Positions 55,601-64,000 of a DNA stretch of 64,000 nucleotides are shown here, in pieces. Within the stretch, counting starts at the first letter, position 1; each line of letters opens with the position of its first letter. Location of the stretch: assembly GCA_002573605.1 (NCBI GenBank), contig PDNA01000161.1, positions 1 to 64,000 of the forward strand, given 5' to 3'. Origin of the DNA: Polytolypa hystricis UAMH7299. Lineage: Eukaryota; Ascomycota; Eurotiomycetes; Onygenales. A program made the position numbers and the translations under genes. The notes under the pieces were generated by a model. The model saw only the letters and a list, made by a program, of their open reading frames with translations. It did no database searches and had not been told where the DNA came from.

Positions 55601-55667
55601 GCTCCGGAATCATGGGATTCTCAGTTACGCCGGAGTCGTGGTTGGTGGTGAGTACGGCGTCCATCAT
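52649..55667 (-). CDS. Zn2Cys6 fungal-specific transcription factor
   Basis: Six exons: 55667-55426, 55228-55201 (28 nt), 55125-55001, 54900-54287, 54216-53396, 53230-52649; introns of 197, 75, 100, 70 and 165 bp; 803 residues. The zinc cluster is C81-x2-C84-x6-C91-x7-C99-x2-C102-x6-C109 with the basic loop QRRKVK; exon 1 supplies the first Cys, the 28-nt exon the second, exon 3 the rest. A basic linker (DRRRKRKQRPP) and a helix with ARIEDALSRKEAW follow. The PF04082-type middle domain includes SLIIKSLYLLYVEEYNAAYD, SFDIHMRQRIFWSIYCLDR and MPYMLRDSECRVDLP. Such proteins bind paired CGG triplets. Placed in the middle of the accessory block, it is the probable pathway activator. It is alone on its strand context with a long upstream region holding a minisatellite. 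Confidence 0.9.
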
Positions 55668-56604
55668 TATTGCAGTGGCCAAGTGGATAGTGATAATGAC
55701 AACGACAACGATCCATGGCGGGATCGTTGCAACATCACAGTGTCTTCATCATCGCTTTCTGTCGCCGGCAGAAGGCGCGCTGACGGAAATTCTCATAAGT
55801 AAAGTTGCCACTGCTGTGGAATGAAAAGAGGGGTTCGTTAGTTTGTCCTTTTGCAGACTTAACCGGGACTCGGGTATCGGGGAATATGGGGATATAGACT
55901 TTAGTAGGGTCTGGAATCCGGGGTACGGGGATACAGGGATACAGGGCACAGGAACAGGGAACAGGGAACACAGGGAACAGGGATAAGAAGGGGTCGAGGT
56001 CTGGCAGGTCCTAGGTGGTAGTGGGGTGAAAGTGTGCATACGTGCAGTAGTGGCGTGAACGCGGCCGGGGGGGAGTTAGAACACGGTCCTTTGTACAGCA
56101 GAAAGCACGTGGACTATAGCTGAGCAGATCTGGCCAGTCTGTGCCTTCATGAATCATGGGAAGATGATATACAGTGGGATTGTAGGACCACCCTTGGGTA
56201 CGATTGGTTCTGTGGTAATAGTGGATGCATAGTAGAGTTTGTTGGGCTACAAAAGGTCAACTTGGAGATCCACAGCAGAAGTTCAGCTTGACAGAGCTAC
56301 TATTTCATATGTTAATTCTATCATAGAGCTACAGTTGCCAGGATGCTACACATTATTCCGGTATGGATGCTTTCCATCTCTACAGGAGCCATCCTTCCCA
56401 CCGTCAGTGCTGCTCAGCCCGTTGAAAGCTTGAGGACCGAGGCTGTTGGCCCTGCACAGATAGCTGGGAAACACTGCTAATTACTTCCTGCTGCTCACTT
56501 ACCTTGAAATAAAAGAAGATGATCTTTAGGTTGGGAGACAATACTATTCAAATCGTTAAATTAAACTAGAGCCTTTCACTAACTGTTGTACAACATCGAT
56601 TGAT
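55668..56604. other. Promoter of the Zn2Cys6 regulator / MFS2 3' flank
   Basis: 0.94 kb without a gene. Contains a GGGATACA/ACAGGGAA minisatellite at about 55927-55983 and a CGGAAATT variant of the cluster box near 55784. Confidence 0.5.
55927..55983. repeat. Minisatellite of ACAGGGA-type units
   Basis: Successive units gggatac agggatac agggcac aggaac agggaac agggaacac agggaac agggata form a purine-rich irregular tandem array. Confidence 0.75.
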
Positions 56605-58428
56605 TCAATTTTTCGTGGTCTGCTTTTCGATGTCCTCAACAACTTCTGCTTCTGCCTCTTCCCCCTTTATCTCGGTCAGGTCCTTTGAGCTACCTTCAAA
56701 AACCTCCCTAATCTCCTCAAGCGTCCTTCCCTTGGTTTCTGGGAAGACAAAGTAGGCAATGGTCAAGAGAATGAGAAGAAGAACGCAAATGACAATGTAG
56801 TACCTCCATCCTATATTCTTAATGGCAGCTGGGTTACCAAACTGCGCCGCAATCAAGGCGACTTGATTGGAAGCCATTGAAATACTTAGCCCTCGGCTTC
56901 GAAGCGTGTATGGGAAGACCTCGATCGGATATGCGAGAAGCAGCGGAGAATATGTCGTCTCATACCAGAATTTATAGATGAAAATGAAGGCCAGAACTCC
57001 ATTTGCAAATCCTGTCTTTCCAGTCTCTGTGAACTTTGCTGAGAGCGCCGTCCAAAGGATAAAAGACACCAACATTCCACGGACGCCGCAGAGCCATAGT
57101 GGACGGCGGCCGAGGCGGTCGACGAGCAGAGCTACCGCCACCGAGATAATGAACCCCTGAACATTTAGGATCGCATTAATCAGCGTCTGCATACTGCTCT
57201 CGGTTATGCCAATCGTGTCCAGAACCAGCTTGAGATAGTAGGAGATGAGAGCGATTCCGGACCACGTCCCGTAGATCCCAACCACAACGGCAATAAACGT
57301 CCGCTTCCGATTTGCTTTAGTCCTGACGAAATCAAGCCAAGAAGCCTCTGGGCTGAGCTGCCGTTCGAGATTAATGCTGTCCTGGATTTCCTGCATCTCA
57401 AAAGCAACGAGTGGCGATGACTCGTCACCACCCGCATGGTATTTAACGAATATCTGGCGTGCCTCTTCAATTCGACCTTTCGCAATCAAATATCTGTAGC
57501 AATATGATTAACACTTGTTTCAAAAAGAAAAGAATGAAAGGTTAGTGAAAGTTTACCTTGGTGATTCCGGTACAAAATAGAGCAGGAAGAATTGACAAAG
57601 AGGGATCGCGCCCTGGAGAAGTGATGGAATCCTCCATGACCAGGTACTGTCGATACGAAAGGTCCCAAAAGTAGTCCAAGCTGCCATGAGTCCTCCAAGA
57701 GCCTGCATTTAGATTAGACCTGAGGATTCTCAACCGGACCCTGAAGGAAAGGGGCCAGGACTCACGTATGTGCTGTAATACATCGAGGTCAAACGACCAC
57801 GGTGCGTTGGATAGGATAGCTCAGAGACCATGATGGGTGCCGGTTGCGAAACGCCAGCAGTGCCGAAACCAATAATGAAGCGTGCAATAATAAACATCGG
57901 AAGATTTTGTGCAGCACCTTGAATTACGGCACCCACAACCATCAGGAAGTAGCCGGTGTACATTGGCAGTTTCCTTCCATAACGGTCTGAAGCCCATGCA
58001 GTTAGGAAAAGTCCAAGGAACTTTCCAATAGGGAAGATGGCATTGATGGTTCCAAGGATCGAGGTAGAAGGAGATCCGAAATAACTCCACCACTGTTCAA
58101 TTGATTGTAAACCATTCATCATTGATCCTACTCTCTTCAGGGTTAGCCAACAAAAGGAGGGCAAACCGGTCGGTCATTTGGAGAGTGAAAATACGTACCG
58201 TCGAATCCGTAACCCGTTGCAGATAGCCATGGAATGAGTAGAATGCAGTTAAGCTTCCGAAGATGCGGTGTTTTATACCATGGCTTCGCGTTTTCGGGGA
58301 GCAACTTGAAGGGCAGTCAGCAACAGCGTCAACAGAGGAGTTAGGAGAGAAACAGAAGAACTGACAGCAGCTAATTTAGTGCCAACAGCAAGGGTGTCCC
58401 CCTTTGAGGAACGCTTCAAGATGCCCAT
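56605..58428 (-). CDS. MFS sugar transporter, lactose-permease type (copy 2)
   Basis: Five exons: 58428-58366, 58304-58199, 58127-57766, 57702-57557, 57493-56605; introns of 61, 71, 63 and 63 bp; 521 residues. Same family and topology as copy 1: YGFDGSMMNGLQ, SDRYGRKLPMYTG, SYPTHRGRLTSM, YFVPESPRYLIAKGR, LVDRLGRRPLWL and FPETKGRTLEEI. Exon lengths are 63, 106, 362, 146 and 889 nt against 63, 106, 362, 149 and 889 in copy 1, with all junctions at the same codons. Protein identity is clearly below full, for example in the spans and the C-terminal tail, so the pair has diverged and may differ in substrate. The junction GAC G|GA is phase-identical to copy 1. Confidence 0.9.
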
Positions 58429-59096
58429 GACTATCGCAGCTTGAACCTTCAAATCAAAGAGAATATCAAGCGGTACAACAGGAAGCAAATCAGCGTCTTC
58501 GATGTTGCATAACAACAACAAATTTGACCGGACGAGAACATCGTTAAGTATATAAGAACCATTTTAAACTGTGGGTTTTCAGTGAGTCTCGAATAGTCTG
58601 TCTTCAGTTGTAGTTGTAACTAGACAAAGTGTGGAGTGTTGAATATTTCCGTCACCCCAGACTTGGCGAACCCGACGCCCCCCTTTTATTAAAGTTTCCC
58701 CGGAAATACAGAACCATGGGTTCCGGTTCCGGTTCCGGTTCTTGGAATCCATCCTTGCCTCGAGCTTCTTTCCCACCGGGCTTCCTCTGTTGTTTGGGAT
58801 TTCACCTTCTCCTTTTCTAGGCATAGTATCCCCTCGCCCTTTTGAGATCAATGGCAGGTGTAATTCATGAAGGTGCCGCGGGAAGGTCACGCCAAAAACG
58901 ACGCTAATTTGCATGCATTTTACTGACGAGGGGGATACTATTAGAGTACTACATACTCTGTAGTATCATTTGGCAATAGAAGTAGCAAATCTGAAGCTTT
59001 TACAAAAGACATGCAACTGTTAATAATATTTTTTGGAACGCTTAACACACTATATCCATTCAAAGAAAACATAAATGCTCATTGACATCTTGTCTT
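58429..59096. other. MFS2 promoter / dehydrogenase 3' flank
   Basis: 0.67 kb without a gene. Holds a GGTTCC tandem array (58719-58741) next to a CCCCGGAAATAC sequence related to the boxes in the bicupin/MFS1 promoter. Confidence 0.5.
58719..58741. repeat. (GGTTCC)4 tandem array
   Basis: Nearly four uninterrupted GGTTCC units, the first forming a small inverted repeat with GAACC just upstream. Confidence 0.8.
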
Positions 59097-60611
59097 TCAA
59101 GAGCTTTCTCCATGCACAACACTCTCCAGGCCCTGATCTCCATCACCGTGTAGAATGACAGTTTTGAAAACTTCCTTTCCCTGCACATCATGAAGATTAT
59201 ATACCGCCTCAAAGGCGGATAGCGAATCATTAAAGTCGAAGGTATGACTGACCAAACGTTTCACATCAACTAATCCTCGATCAATCAGCTCCACAGCCTC
59301 CTCAAAGCAATTTGTACCGTATCGAATAGTTCCTGCAAATGGTTAAATACGAGTAAAGGCAAGTAGAATATTCATGGCTTGGAGTTCGTACCGCGGACGT
59401 TGAGCTGCTTAACGCACACCTCCATCATGTTGATCTCCGGGAGTTTACCTCTGTACATTCCCACTTGTATATCTTTTTGCATTCGAAACTTAGCTACGGA
59501 CGCAACTTTCTGATATGGCACGGGGGAACCTGGAACTTACATGTCCCGCCTGGTCTGCATAGTTTGATGCCCATCTGCATGCATTCTTCGGCTCCAGTCG
59601 CCTCAATACAAATATCAAAGCCTCGACCGACTCCCGGAACACTCTCCAGGATATGCTTGCTGACTCGTGTCGCGTATGCCTGGGTCGTCTCGTCTGGATT
59701 ATTCCTTGGAGGATTCTGGAAGGCATGGTCGGCACAGTAACTCTTTGCAAACTCAACCCGATGTGTCTGCTTCTCAAACACCACAACTTGAGAAGCTCCA
59801 AAGCTGCAGAGGGAAGAACGGTTAGAACGGAGAAACTCAATGAAGTGGCCTCAGACGTACGATTTTGCCATAGCCCCGAGAAGCAGCCCGATACATCCCC
59901 CTCCAAGGATCATGACTTTCTGCGAGTTTCGTAGCCCTGCCTGGCGGGCCATTTGAATGGAGACGGCAAGGGGCTGAATCAATCCAGCTTCTGTCCAACT
60001 AATCTTGGGCGTCAAGCGTACCAGCTGGGTTACGGGCACCACTCTGTACGTTTGACATCCACCATCGACTCCGGGGGTGCCAGAATATCGCATATTCGCG
60101 CATAGATTGCCATAGCCTCTGGTGCAGTCCTCACATCTTTTTTCACCGGTCTAGTTAGTGTTTACGAAATCCTATCAGTTCTTTTATCGGGGAAGATTCT
60201 GTGTTTACGCGAAGCAAGCTACCCCAGGTTTAATTGCGATCCTGTCGCCCACCTTCCAATCCGCAATGTCCTCGGCCACCGCGACCACCTGCCCGGCACA
60301 TTCATGGCCCATCGCGTAGGGCTCGGTTACCACGGTGCCCACTGCACTTCCGTGTTTCCACAAGTGAATCTAAGGTGCAATGCATACGTACGTTAGCGGG
60401 CTTCACGCGCGTGCGAAAACCAACCTCGTCAAGACCTTACATCACTACCACAAATGCCTGTAGCCTTCACGCGAACAAGAACGCACCCTGTCGGTACTGC
60501 GGCATTGCCATCGGCGGTGGTGGGAAGGGTGAGAGGATATGCCCTAATGTCCAACTTGTCGACTCCATCCATTAGAAGAGCTTGATTCGGAAGGCTGATG
60601 TTTGACGGCAT
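59097..60611 (-). CDS. Zinc-dependent medium-chain (sorbitol/threonine-type) dehydrogenase
   Basis: Six exons: 60611-60441, 60369-60223, 60150-59861, 59803-59541, 59472-59392, 59332-59097; introns of 71, 72, 57, 68 and 59 bp; 395 residues. Oxidises a secondary alcohol of a polyol or sugar acid with NAD(P). Catalytic-zinc ligands are visible: TGICGSDIHLW (C54) and AMGHECAGQVV (H79, E80). The Rossmann fold has VMILGGGCIGLLLGAMAKS, and the strand after it ends VVVFEKQ, where the acidic residue suggests NAD. The structural-zinc lobe reads KPGTGEKRCEDCTRGYGNLC: three of the usual four Cys are present and the first is replaced (Glu at that spacing). The C-terminal part (GTYIQVGMYRGKLPEINMM; GTIRYGTNCFEEAVELI) is typical of the sorbitol/xylitol dehydrogenase branch. 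Confidence 0.9.
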
Positions 60612-61273
60612 TTTGGAGGAGTCGATTGTGAAAACGTTGTGTGAAAGGCATCAAATTTTTCTTAGCTATTGGTCTTGCTATAAGGGAAGGTACAAGGCCT
60701 GTTTACATACACTATCAAACAAGAACGGAGCGAGCCTGCGTTCCGTTCCGGAATTGAACCAAGCAGGCTGCCTTTTTCCGTCAGCCTGAGTAGCGTAGAT
60801 GAATCCAGCATCCGGGCAATGCTCTAATTACTTCAACACTCGGAGATCTATTTGGACGCAACTGTGGAAGACTCACGCACTGCCAATCAGATCTCGAAGA
60901 AGGCCAAACCTCTAGCAAATCCGAGCGTCGGCAAGCAAGCGCTTGGGGTTTGAAAAGGGCACAAATCTAACTCGGGCTTTGGCTAAGAACATTGAAGGCA
61001 ACGGTATTCGCGATGTCGTCTATGGTAAAGATCTTGAAGTTGATATAACAGGGGGTTCTTTTCAACTACTGCTCTAAATAGTGACCGCAGCTGAAGAGTA
61101 CTTAGTGTGTATCTACATCACCGATTTGTATATATACATCTCCCAAGCAAAATTTGTTGGTAGAGAAGAAGTAATACGTCCCTATTCGAAAACAGGCTGA
61201 TCACCGCAGAGTGGCTGTACGTTAAGTAACCCAGCAGCTCTTCCAACACACTGTAGTCAAATTCAAATCCCCA
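60612..61273. other. Dehydrogenase promoter / CMD-like gene 3' flank
   Basis: 0.66 kb without a gene; holds a CGGAATT box at 60749-60755. Confidence 0.5.
60749..60755 (+). promoter_or_regulatory. CGGAATT box
   Basis: TTC-CGGAATT-GAAC, about 140 bp above the dehydrogenase start. Confidence 0.4.
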
Positions 61274-62038
61274 CTAGACACCCATCTCCTCCATGAGCAC
61301 CCCGGCACCCGTTGTGACTCCATGAATGCCCATGAGACAAGTGATTTCGAGCATCTCCATGACCTCGTCTGGTGTAGCCCCTAGCCGTAAGGCGTTGCGC
61401 ATATGTATCCGGGTTCCTCGCGCGAACAGGTGCGTTGTAGCCGCATCAAACGCACAGATGATGATCTCTCTATATTTGGGCTCCAGTGCGCTGGTATTCG
61501 ATGCCAGCGAGGAGAAATCAGAGTACGATTCAAAAAAGGCAGGATCTAGCTGGAGGATGGGATTCCAGGTCTCCGTCCAGAAGCCGCGGCGCTGGATAAA
61601 GGCCTCCTTGATCCGCGCCCGCTCGGATTCCAACTTGGCTGCTGCGTCCTCGCCGGACGCTACCTCGATCCCCAGCTCTTCCATCACTTCCAGAAGAATC
61701 GGAGCGCCTAGGGTCACGGTGTGAATGCCGACGAGAGAGGTAAGCCCGATAACCTCCATGATTTCTTTCTGCGTAGCGCCTAGGGACCGTGCCGACCGGA
61801 TGTGTGCCCGGATCGCGGGCGAATGGATGTGCGTGGTGCAGGCCGCTATGGCGATATGGATAAATTCTTGGATCTTGGGCGGAAGACGATTCCGACCCTG
61901 AGCTGCTTGCTGAAGGTTAAGATAGGATTCTAGATAGCCTGAGTTGAGGCGGAGGACCGCCTCCCACTCGTCATCCCATTGTCCGCGGGCAGTGATAAAC
62001 CGACTCTTGAGTTCTTGTTGGGCTGTGCTAAGAGACAT
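61274..62038 (-). CDS. Tandem carboxymuconolactone-decarboxylase-like protein
   Basis: Single exon, 254 residues made of two AhpD/CMD-type halves. Half 1 has LPPKIQEFIHIAIAACTTHI, then AHIRSARSLGATQKEIMEVI and TSLVGIHTVTLGAPIL. Half 2 has YREIIICAFDAATTHLFARG, then IHMRNALRLGATPDEVMEML and TCLMGIHGVTTGAGVL. The RxGAT(x)3E(x)ME pattern in both is the CMD family core. The CxxC of AhpD-type peroxidases is absent (only a lone Cys in half 1), so a decarboxylase/isomerase or lactone-acting enzyme is more likely than a peroxidase. Classical CMD acts in the protocatechuate branch of the beta-ketoadipate pathway; whether this protein does is unknown. Start MSLSTAQQELKSR is the first ATG. Confidence 0.85.
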   Translation of the reverse strand: MSLSTAQQELKSRFITARGQWDDEWEAVLRLNSGYLESYLNLQQAAQGRNRLPPKIQEFIHIAIAACTTHIHSPAIRAHIRSARSLGATQKEIMEVIGLTSLVGIHTVTLGAPILLEVMEELGIEVASGEDAAAKLESERARIKEAFIQRRGFWTETWNPILQLDPAFFESYSDFSSLASNTSALEPKYREIIICAFDAATTHLFARGTRIHMRNALRLGATPDEVMEMLEITCLMGIHGVTTGAGVLMEEMGV

Positions 62039-62166
62039 GATTTTTTATTTGTATTTTGACTGGCGTTAACAGCGGGGTGTGGAGATGTAAAAGGAGAGCT
62101 GGAGAGGTTTTACAGACTGAGATACATCGGATTATGTAGCTCCATTCTGAAGCAACAACTCCATCT

Positions 62167-62173
62167 CGGAATT
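62167..62173 (+). promoter_or_regulatory. CGGAATT box
   Basis: TCT-CGGAATT-GGAAC, about 130 bp above the CMD-like start. Confidence 0.4.
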
Positions 62174-62341
62174 GGAACATGGCACGCAGATGCACTCCCA
62201 GACAACTTTGCATCATTTCCGACCACTCACTCATATTAGTAAAACCTGCCCAGCCATGGCCACTTCTTCGGGTCATCTATCTTCTCCGGGCCATATTTAG
62301 CCAACTCTACAGACCACGACCGGATACCGGAATCTAACTGA

Positions 62342-62768
62342 CTAGGGGCGTGTTCGGATGCTCGAGCATTGTTCTCGTTATTCCCGTTCTTTTGTGGGGA
62401 TGAGAGTTTGGACAGACTAGTGCTACATGACTTAATCACCATACTTATATAGGCTTAACCCCACCCTAATATCTTAGTATACTACCTAGTTAGGTTAGAT
62501 TAAGCTTAATAAGAATGCTTCAAGTTTAAATAAGGTTAGTGGCTTCAATTAACCTTATAAACTACCAATTACCATTACTTACCATTAATAGATTACACTG
62601 AAACCATGCTAAGATAGTTAAACTCTATATCTACACTGTGGTTGAAATGAATTTGGTAGTAAATAGTCACTGAAACTGTGGCAGGATAAAATAATGTAAA
62701 ATAGTCAAAATCTCTTACCACTCTTCAAAAAGAACAAGGTAGAACATGGGAACTGAACATGCCCCTAG
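62342..62768. mobile_element. 427-bp non-autonomous element with CTAGGGGC(G/A)TGTTC ends
   Basis: Left end CTAGGGGCGTGTTCGG and the reverse complement of the right end CTAGGGGCATGTTCAG match at 14 of 16 bases. CTAG, or TA within it, could be the target duplication. The interior is AT-rich and non-coding. GGGGCxTGTTC ends resemble those of PIF/Harbinger-type MITEs, but the 3-bp TWA duplication of that group is not seen, so the superfamily is open. Confidence 0.6.
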
Positions 62769-62909
62769 TAAAATTGGTCAAGGTTTCCAGTGCAAGTTGT
62801 CAAAAGTGAAGAAGCAGGCATTAGGCAAGAATACAGCTATTCAGAATACATAGATACTCAATGTAACAGACTATTGACATTGTTGCTGTCTCCAAGGAGG
62901 CCTCCTCTG

Positions 62910-63767
62910 CTATATCATCGACGTGGTAGACTCAGTTGCCCGTTTGGCTGTTTCTAGGTGGCTTTTGTACCCCTGTACCACTGCATTATAGTCGAACGAG
63001 ACGAGTAGGAACTTCATCCCTTGCTCCGTGCGCCGACGAGCCATGATATCAGTAGAGCCCATACTCCCAATCGACTTCCCTAGCCGCTTGCCAATGCCAC
63101 AGATCGTGTTCAGGGCCTCGACAAACTCCAATTCGGTGCCGTCACTCCCTGGGGATAACCCGTACGAGAGACGGAGGTCGGCAGGTCCAATAAACGCGCC
63201 GGTTACCCCGTCCACGCTGAGGATCGCCTCGGCATTACGCACGGCCTCGCGGGACTCGAGGATGGGGAGGATGGCGATGCGGCGATTCTGGGCTTTGGCG
63301 TAATAGTCGGTAAAGCTGCGGGTTGAAGCATCAGCAAACGGGGCGTGGTAGGGCCCAAAGCTGCGCATACCCCGCGGAGGATACAGTGCGCGCTGGACGA
63401 TGAGCTCCATTTCCTCGGCGGTCTGCACCATTGGCACGATGATGCCAGCGGCGCCGCTATCAAGCGCCCATTTGATATACTCGGTCCCATGCGAGGGAAT
63501 GCGCACCAGCGGCAGACACTTGCCCCCCGAGGAACCTTGGACGGCATGCACCAGCTCCGTCACCTGCCGCATGCTGTAGGGTGAGTGCTCCTGATCGATC
63601 ATCACCCAGTCGAACCCAGCGCGGCCAGCCAGCTTGGCCACCGTGGGATCAGACAGGGCGAGGAGCGCGCCGAGGAGCGGGTGATCGCTGGATTGAACGG
63701 CCTCGATGAATGACGGGGGACCAGCCGTCGACGACGGGGTTGCTGCTGCATCGGCGTCGGTATACAT
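62910..63767 (-). CDS. HpaI/HpcH-family aldolase
   Basis: Single exon, 285 residues. Class II pyruvate aldolase of the HpaI fold: it cleaves 2-keto-3-deoxy acids or 4-hydroxy-2-oxo acids to pyruvate and an aldehyde using a divalent metal. Signatures: KLAGRAGFDWVMIDQEHSPY with the catalytic Asp and His, PLVRIPS with the active-site Arg, GAAGIIVPMVQTAEEMELI, ALYPPRGMRSFGP, ILPILESREAV with the metal Glu, and GAFIGPADLRLSYG with the metal Asp. The C-terminus (KFLLVSFDYNAVVQGY) is normal for the family. The N-terminal 20 residues are Ala/Ser-rich and non-conserved. As the last step of a catabolic route it would deliver pyruvate to central metabolism. Confidence 0.9.
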   Translation of the reverse strand: MYTDADAAATPSSTAGPPSFIEAVQSSDHPLLGALLALSDPTVAKLAGRAGFDWVMIDQEHSPYSMRQVTELVHAVQGSSGGKCLPLVRIPSHGTEYIKWALDSGAAGIIVPMVQTAEEMELIVQRALYPPRGMRSFGPYHAPFADASTRSFTDYYAKAQNRRIAILPILESREAVRNAEAILSVDGVTGAFIGPADLRLSYGLSPGSDGTELEFVEALNTICGIGKRLGKSIGSMGSTDIMARRRTEQGMKFLLVSFDYNAVVQGYKSHLETAKRATESTTSMI

Positions 63768-64000
63768 CCTGTACGGGACGACCTGTCTGGTGCGGCGGGA
63801 GACAGCTAATTTTGGTCAAGTCGAGGACGGTGCTGGGTTGGCAAGGGGAAAAGACGATCCGTTAGACGAGCGAGCAGTATAGCCGTTTCTTGCGTTTCAC
63901 CATCACGTCTGCGTGACATCTTGGGAAGTCTTCGAGATGGCAGAGACACATCCCCGCCGGAAAACGCAAAAGTACAATTCCGGAGCAAATCCGGGAGGGG
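63768..64000. other. Upstream region of the aldolase gene
   Basis: 233 bp to the window edge, with a CGGAATT box at 63976-63982 in minus orientation. No further gene can be supported. Confidence 0.5.
63976..63982 (-). promoter_or_regulatory. CGGAATT box (minus orientation)
   Basis: Reads CTC-CGGAATT-GTAC on the minus strand, about 210 bp above the aldolase start. Confidence 0.4.

Larger units (their letters stand above)
62039..62909. other. CMD-like gene promoter with a TIR element
   Basis: 0.87 kb without a gene. Left part is the promoter (CGGAATT at 62167-62173); 62342-62768 is a non-coding element with inverted ends. Confidence 0.6.

Noticed and set aside
46412..63767. Secondary-metabolite biosynthetic cluster
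   Set aside because: No polyketide synthase, NRPS, terpene cyclase or prenyltransferase is present; the enzymes are of catabolic type.

Overview
The window reads as a nuclear segment of a filamentous ascomycete, most likely Eurotiales (Aspergillus/Penicillium type). The evidence is many short introns (about 44-200 bp) with GTAAGT/GTATGT donors and CTAAC-like branch sites, gene-dense layout on both strands, and a full set of fungal families (Zn2Cys6 regulator, lactose-permease-type MFS carriers, Pmt4, Yos9, Coa3, a COP9 signalosome subunit). Exon junctions below were worked out by reading splice signals and checking reading phase by hand; none was tested against transcripts. No tRNA, rRNA, CRISPR or intact transposase gene was seen.

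Positions 1-44,400 are mostly conserved housekeeping genes: a GGCT/AIG2-like protein (cut by the left edge), mitochondrial co-chaperone Jac1, a mucin-like single-pass surface protein, a BTB protein, the endocytic adaptor Sla1, the ER lectin Yos9, a pirin, a decayed F-box/LRR-like gene, O-mannosyltransferase Pmt4, an unknown conserved-looking protein, dynein intermediate chain, ATP synthase subunit e, COP9 subunit 8, oligosaccharyltransferase Stt3, cleavage/polyadenylation factor Pta1, cytochrome oxidase assembly factor Coa3, and a Dep1/Sds3-family subunit of a histone deacetylase complex. Three of these (yos9, pmt4, stt3) serve ER glycosylation or quality control. Spacers between converging genes are AT-rich and carry long poly-G runs.

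Positions 44,400-46,400 form a gene-poor boundary with a 176-bp hairpin MITE-like element. To its right (46,412-63,767) lies an accessory set of eight genes: a bicupin, two paralogous sugar-type MFS transporters with matching intron positions, a metal-dependent cyclase/hydrolase, a Zn2Cys6 activator, a zinc sorbitol-dehydrogenase-like enzyme, a tandem carboxymuconolactone-decarboxylase-like protein, and an HpaI-type aldolase. Uptake, oxidation, ring/lactone chemistry, retro-aldol cleavage and a local regulator together look like an undescribed catabolic cluster. A recurring CGGAATT box lies upstream of most of these genes and is a candidate binding site for the local regulator. The cluster may continue past the right edge, since no dehydratase is present.
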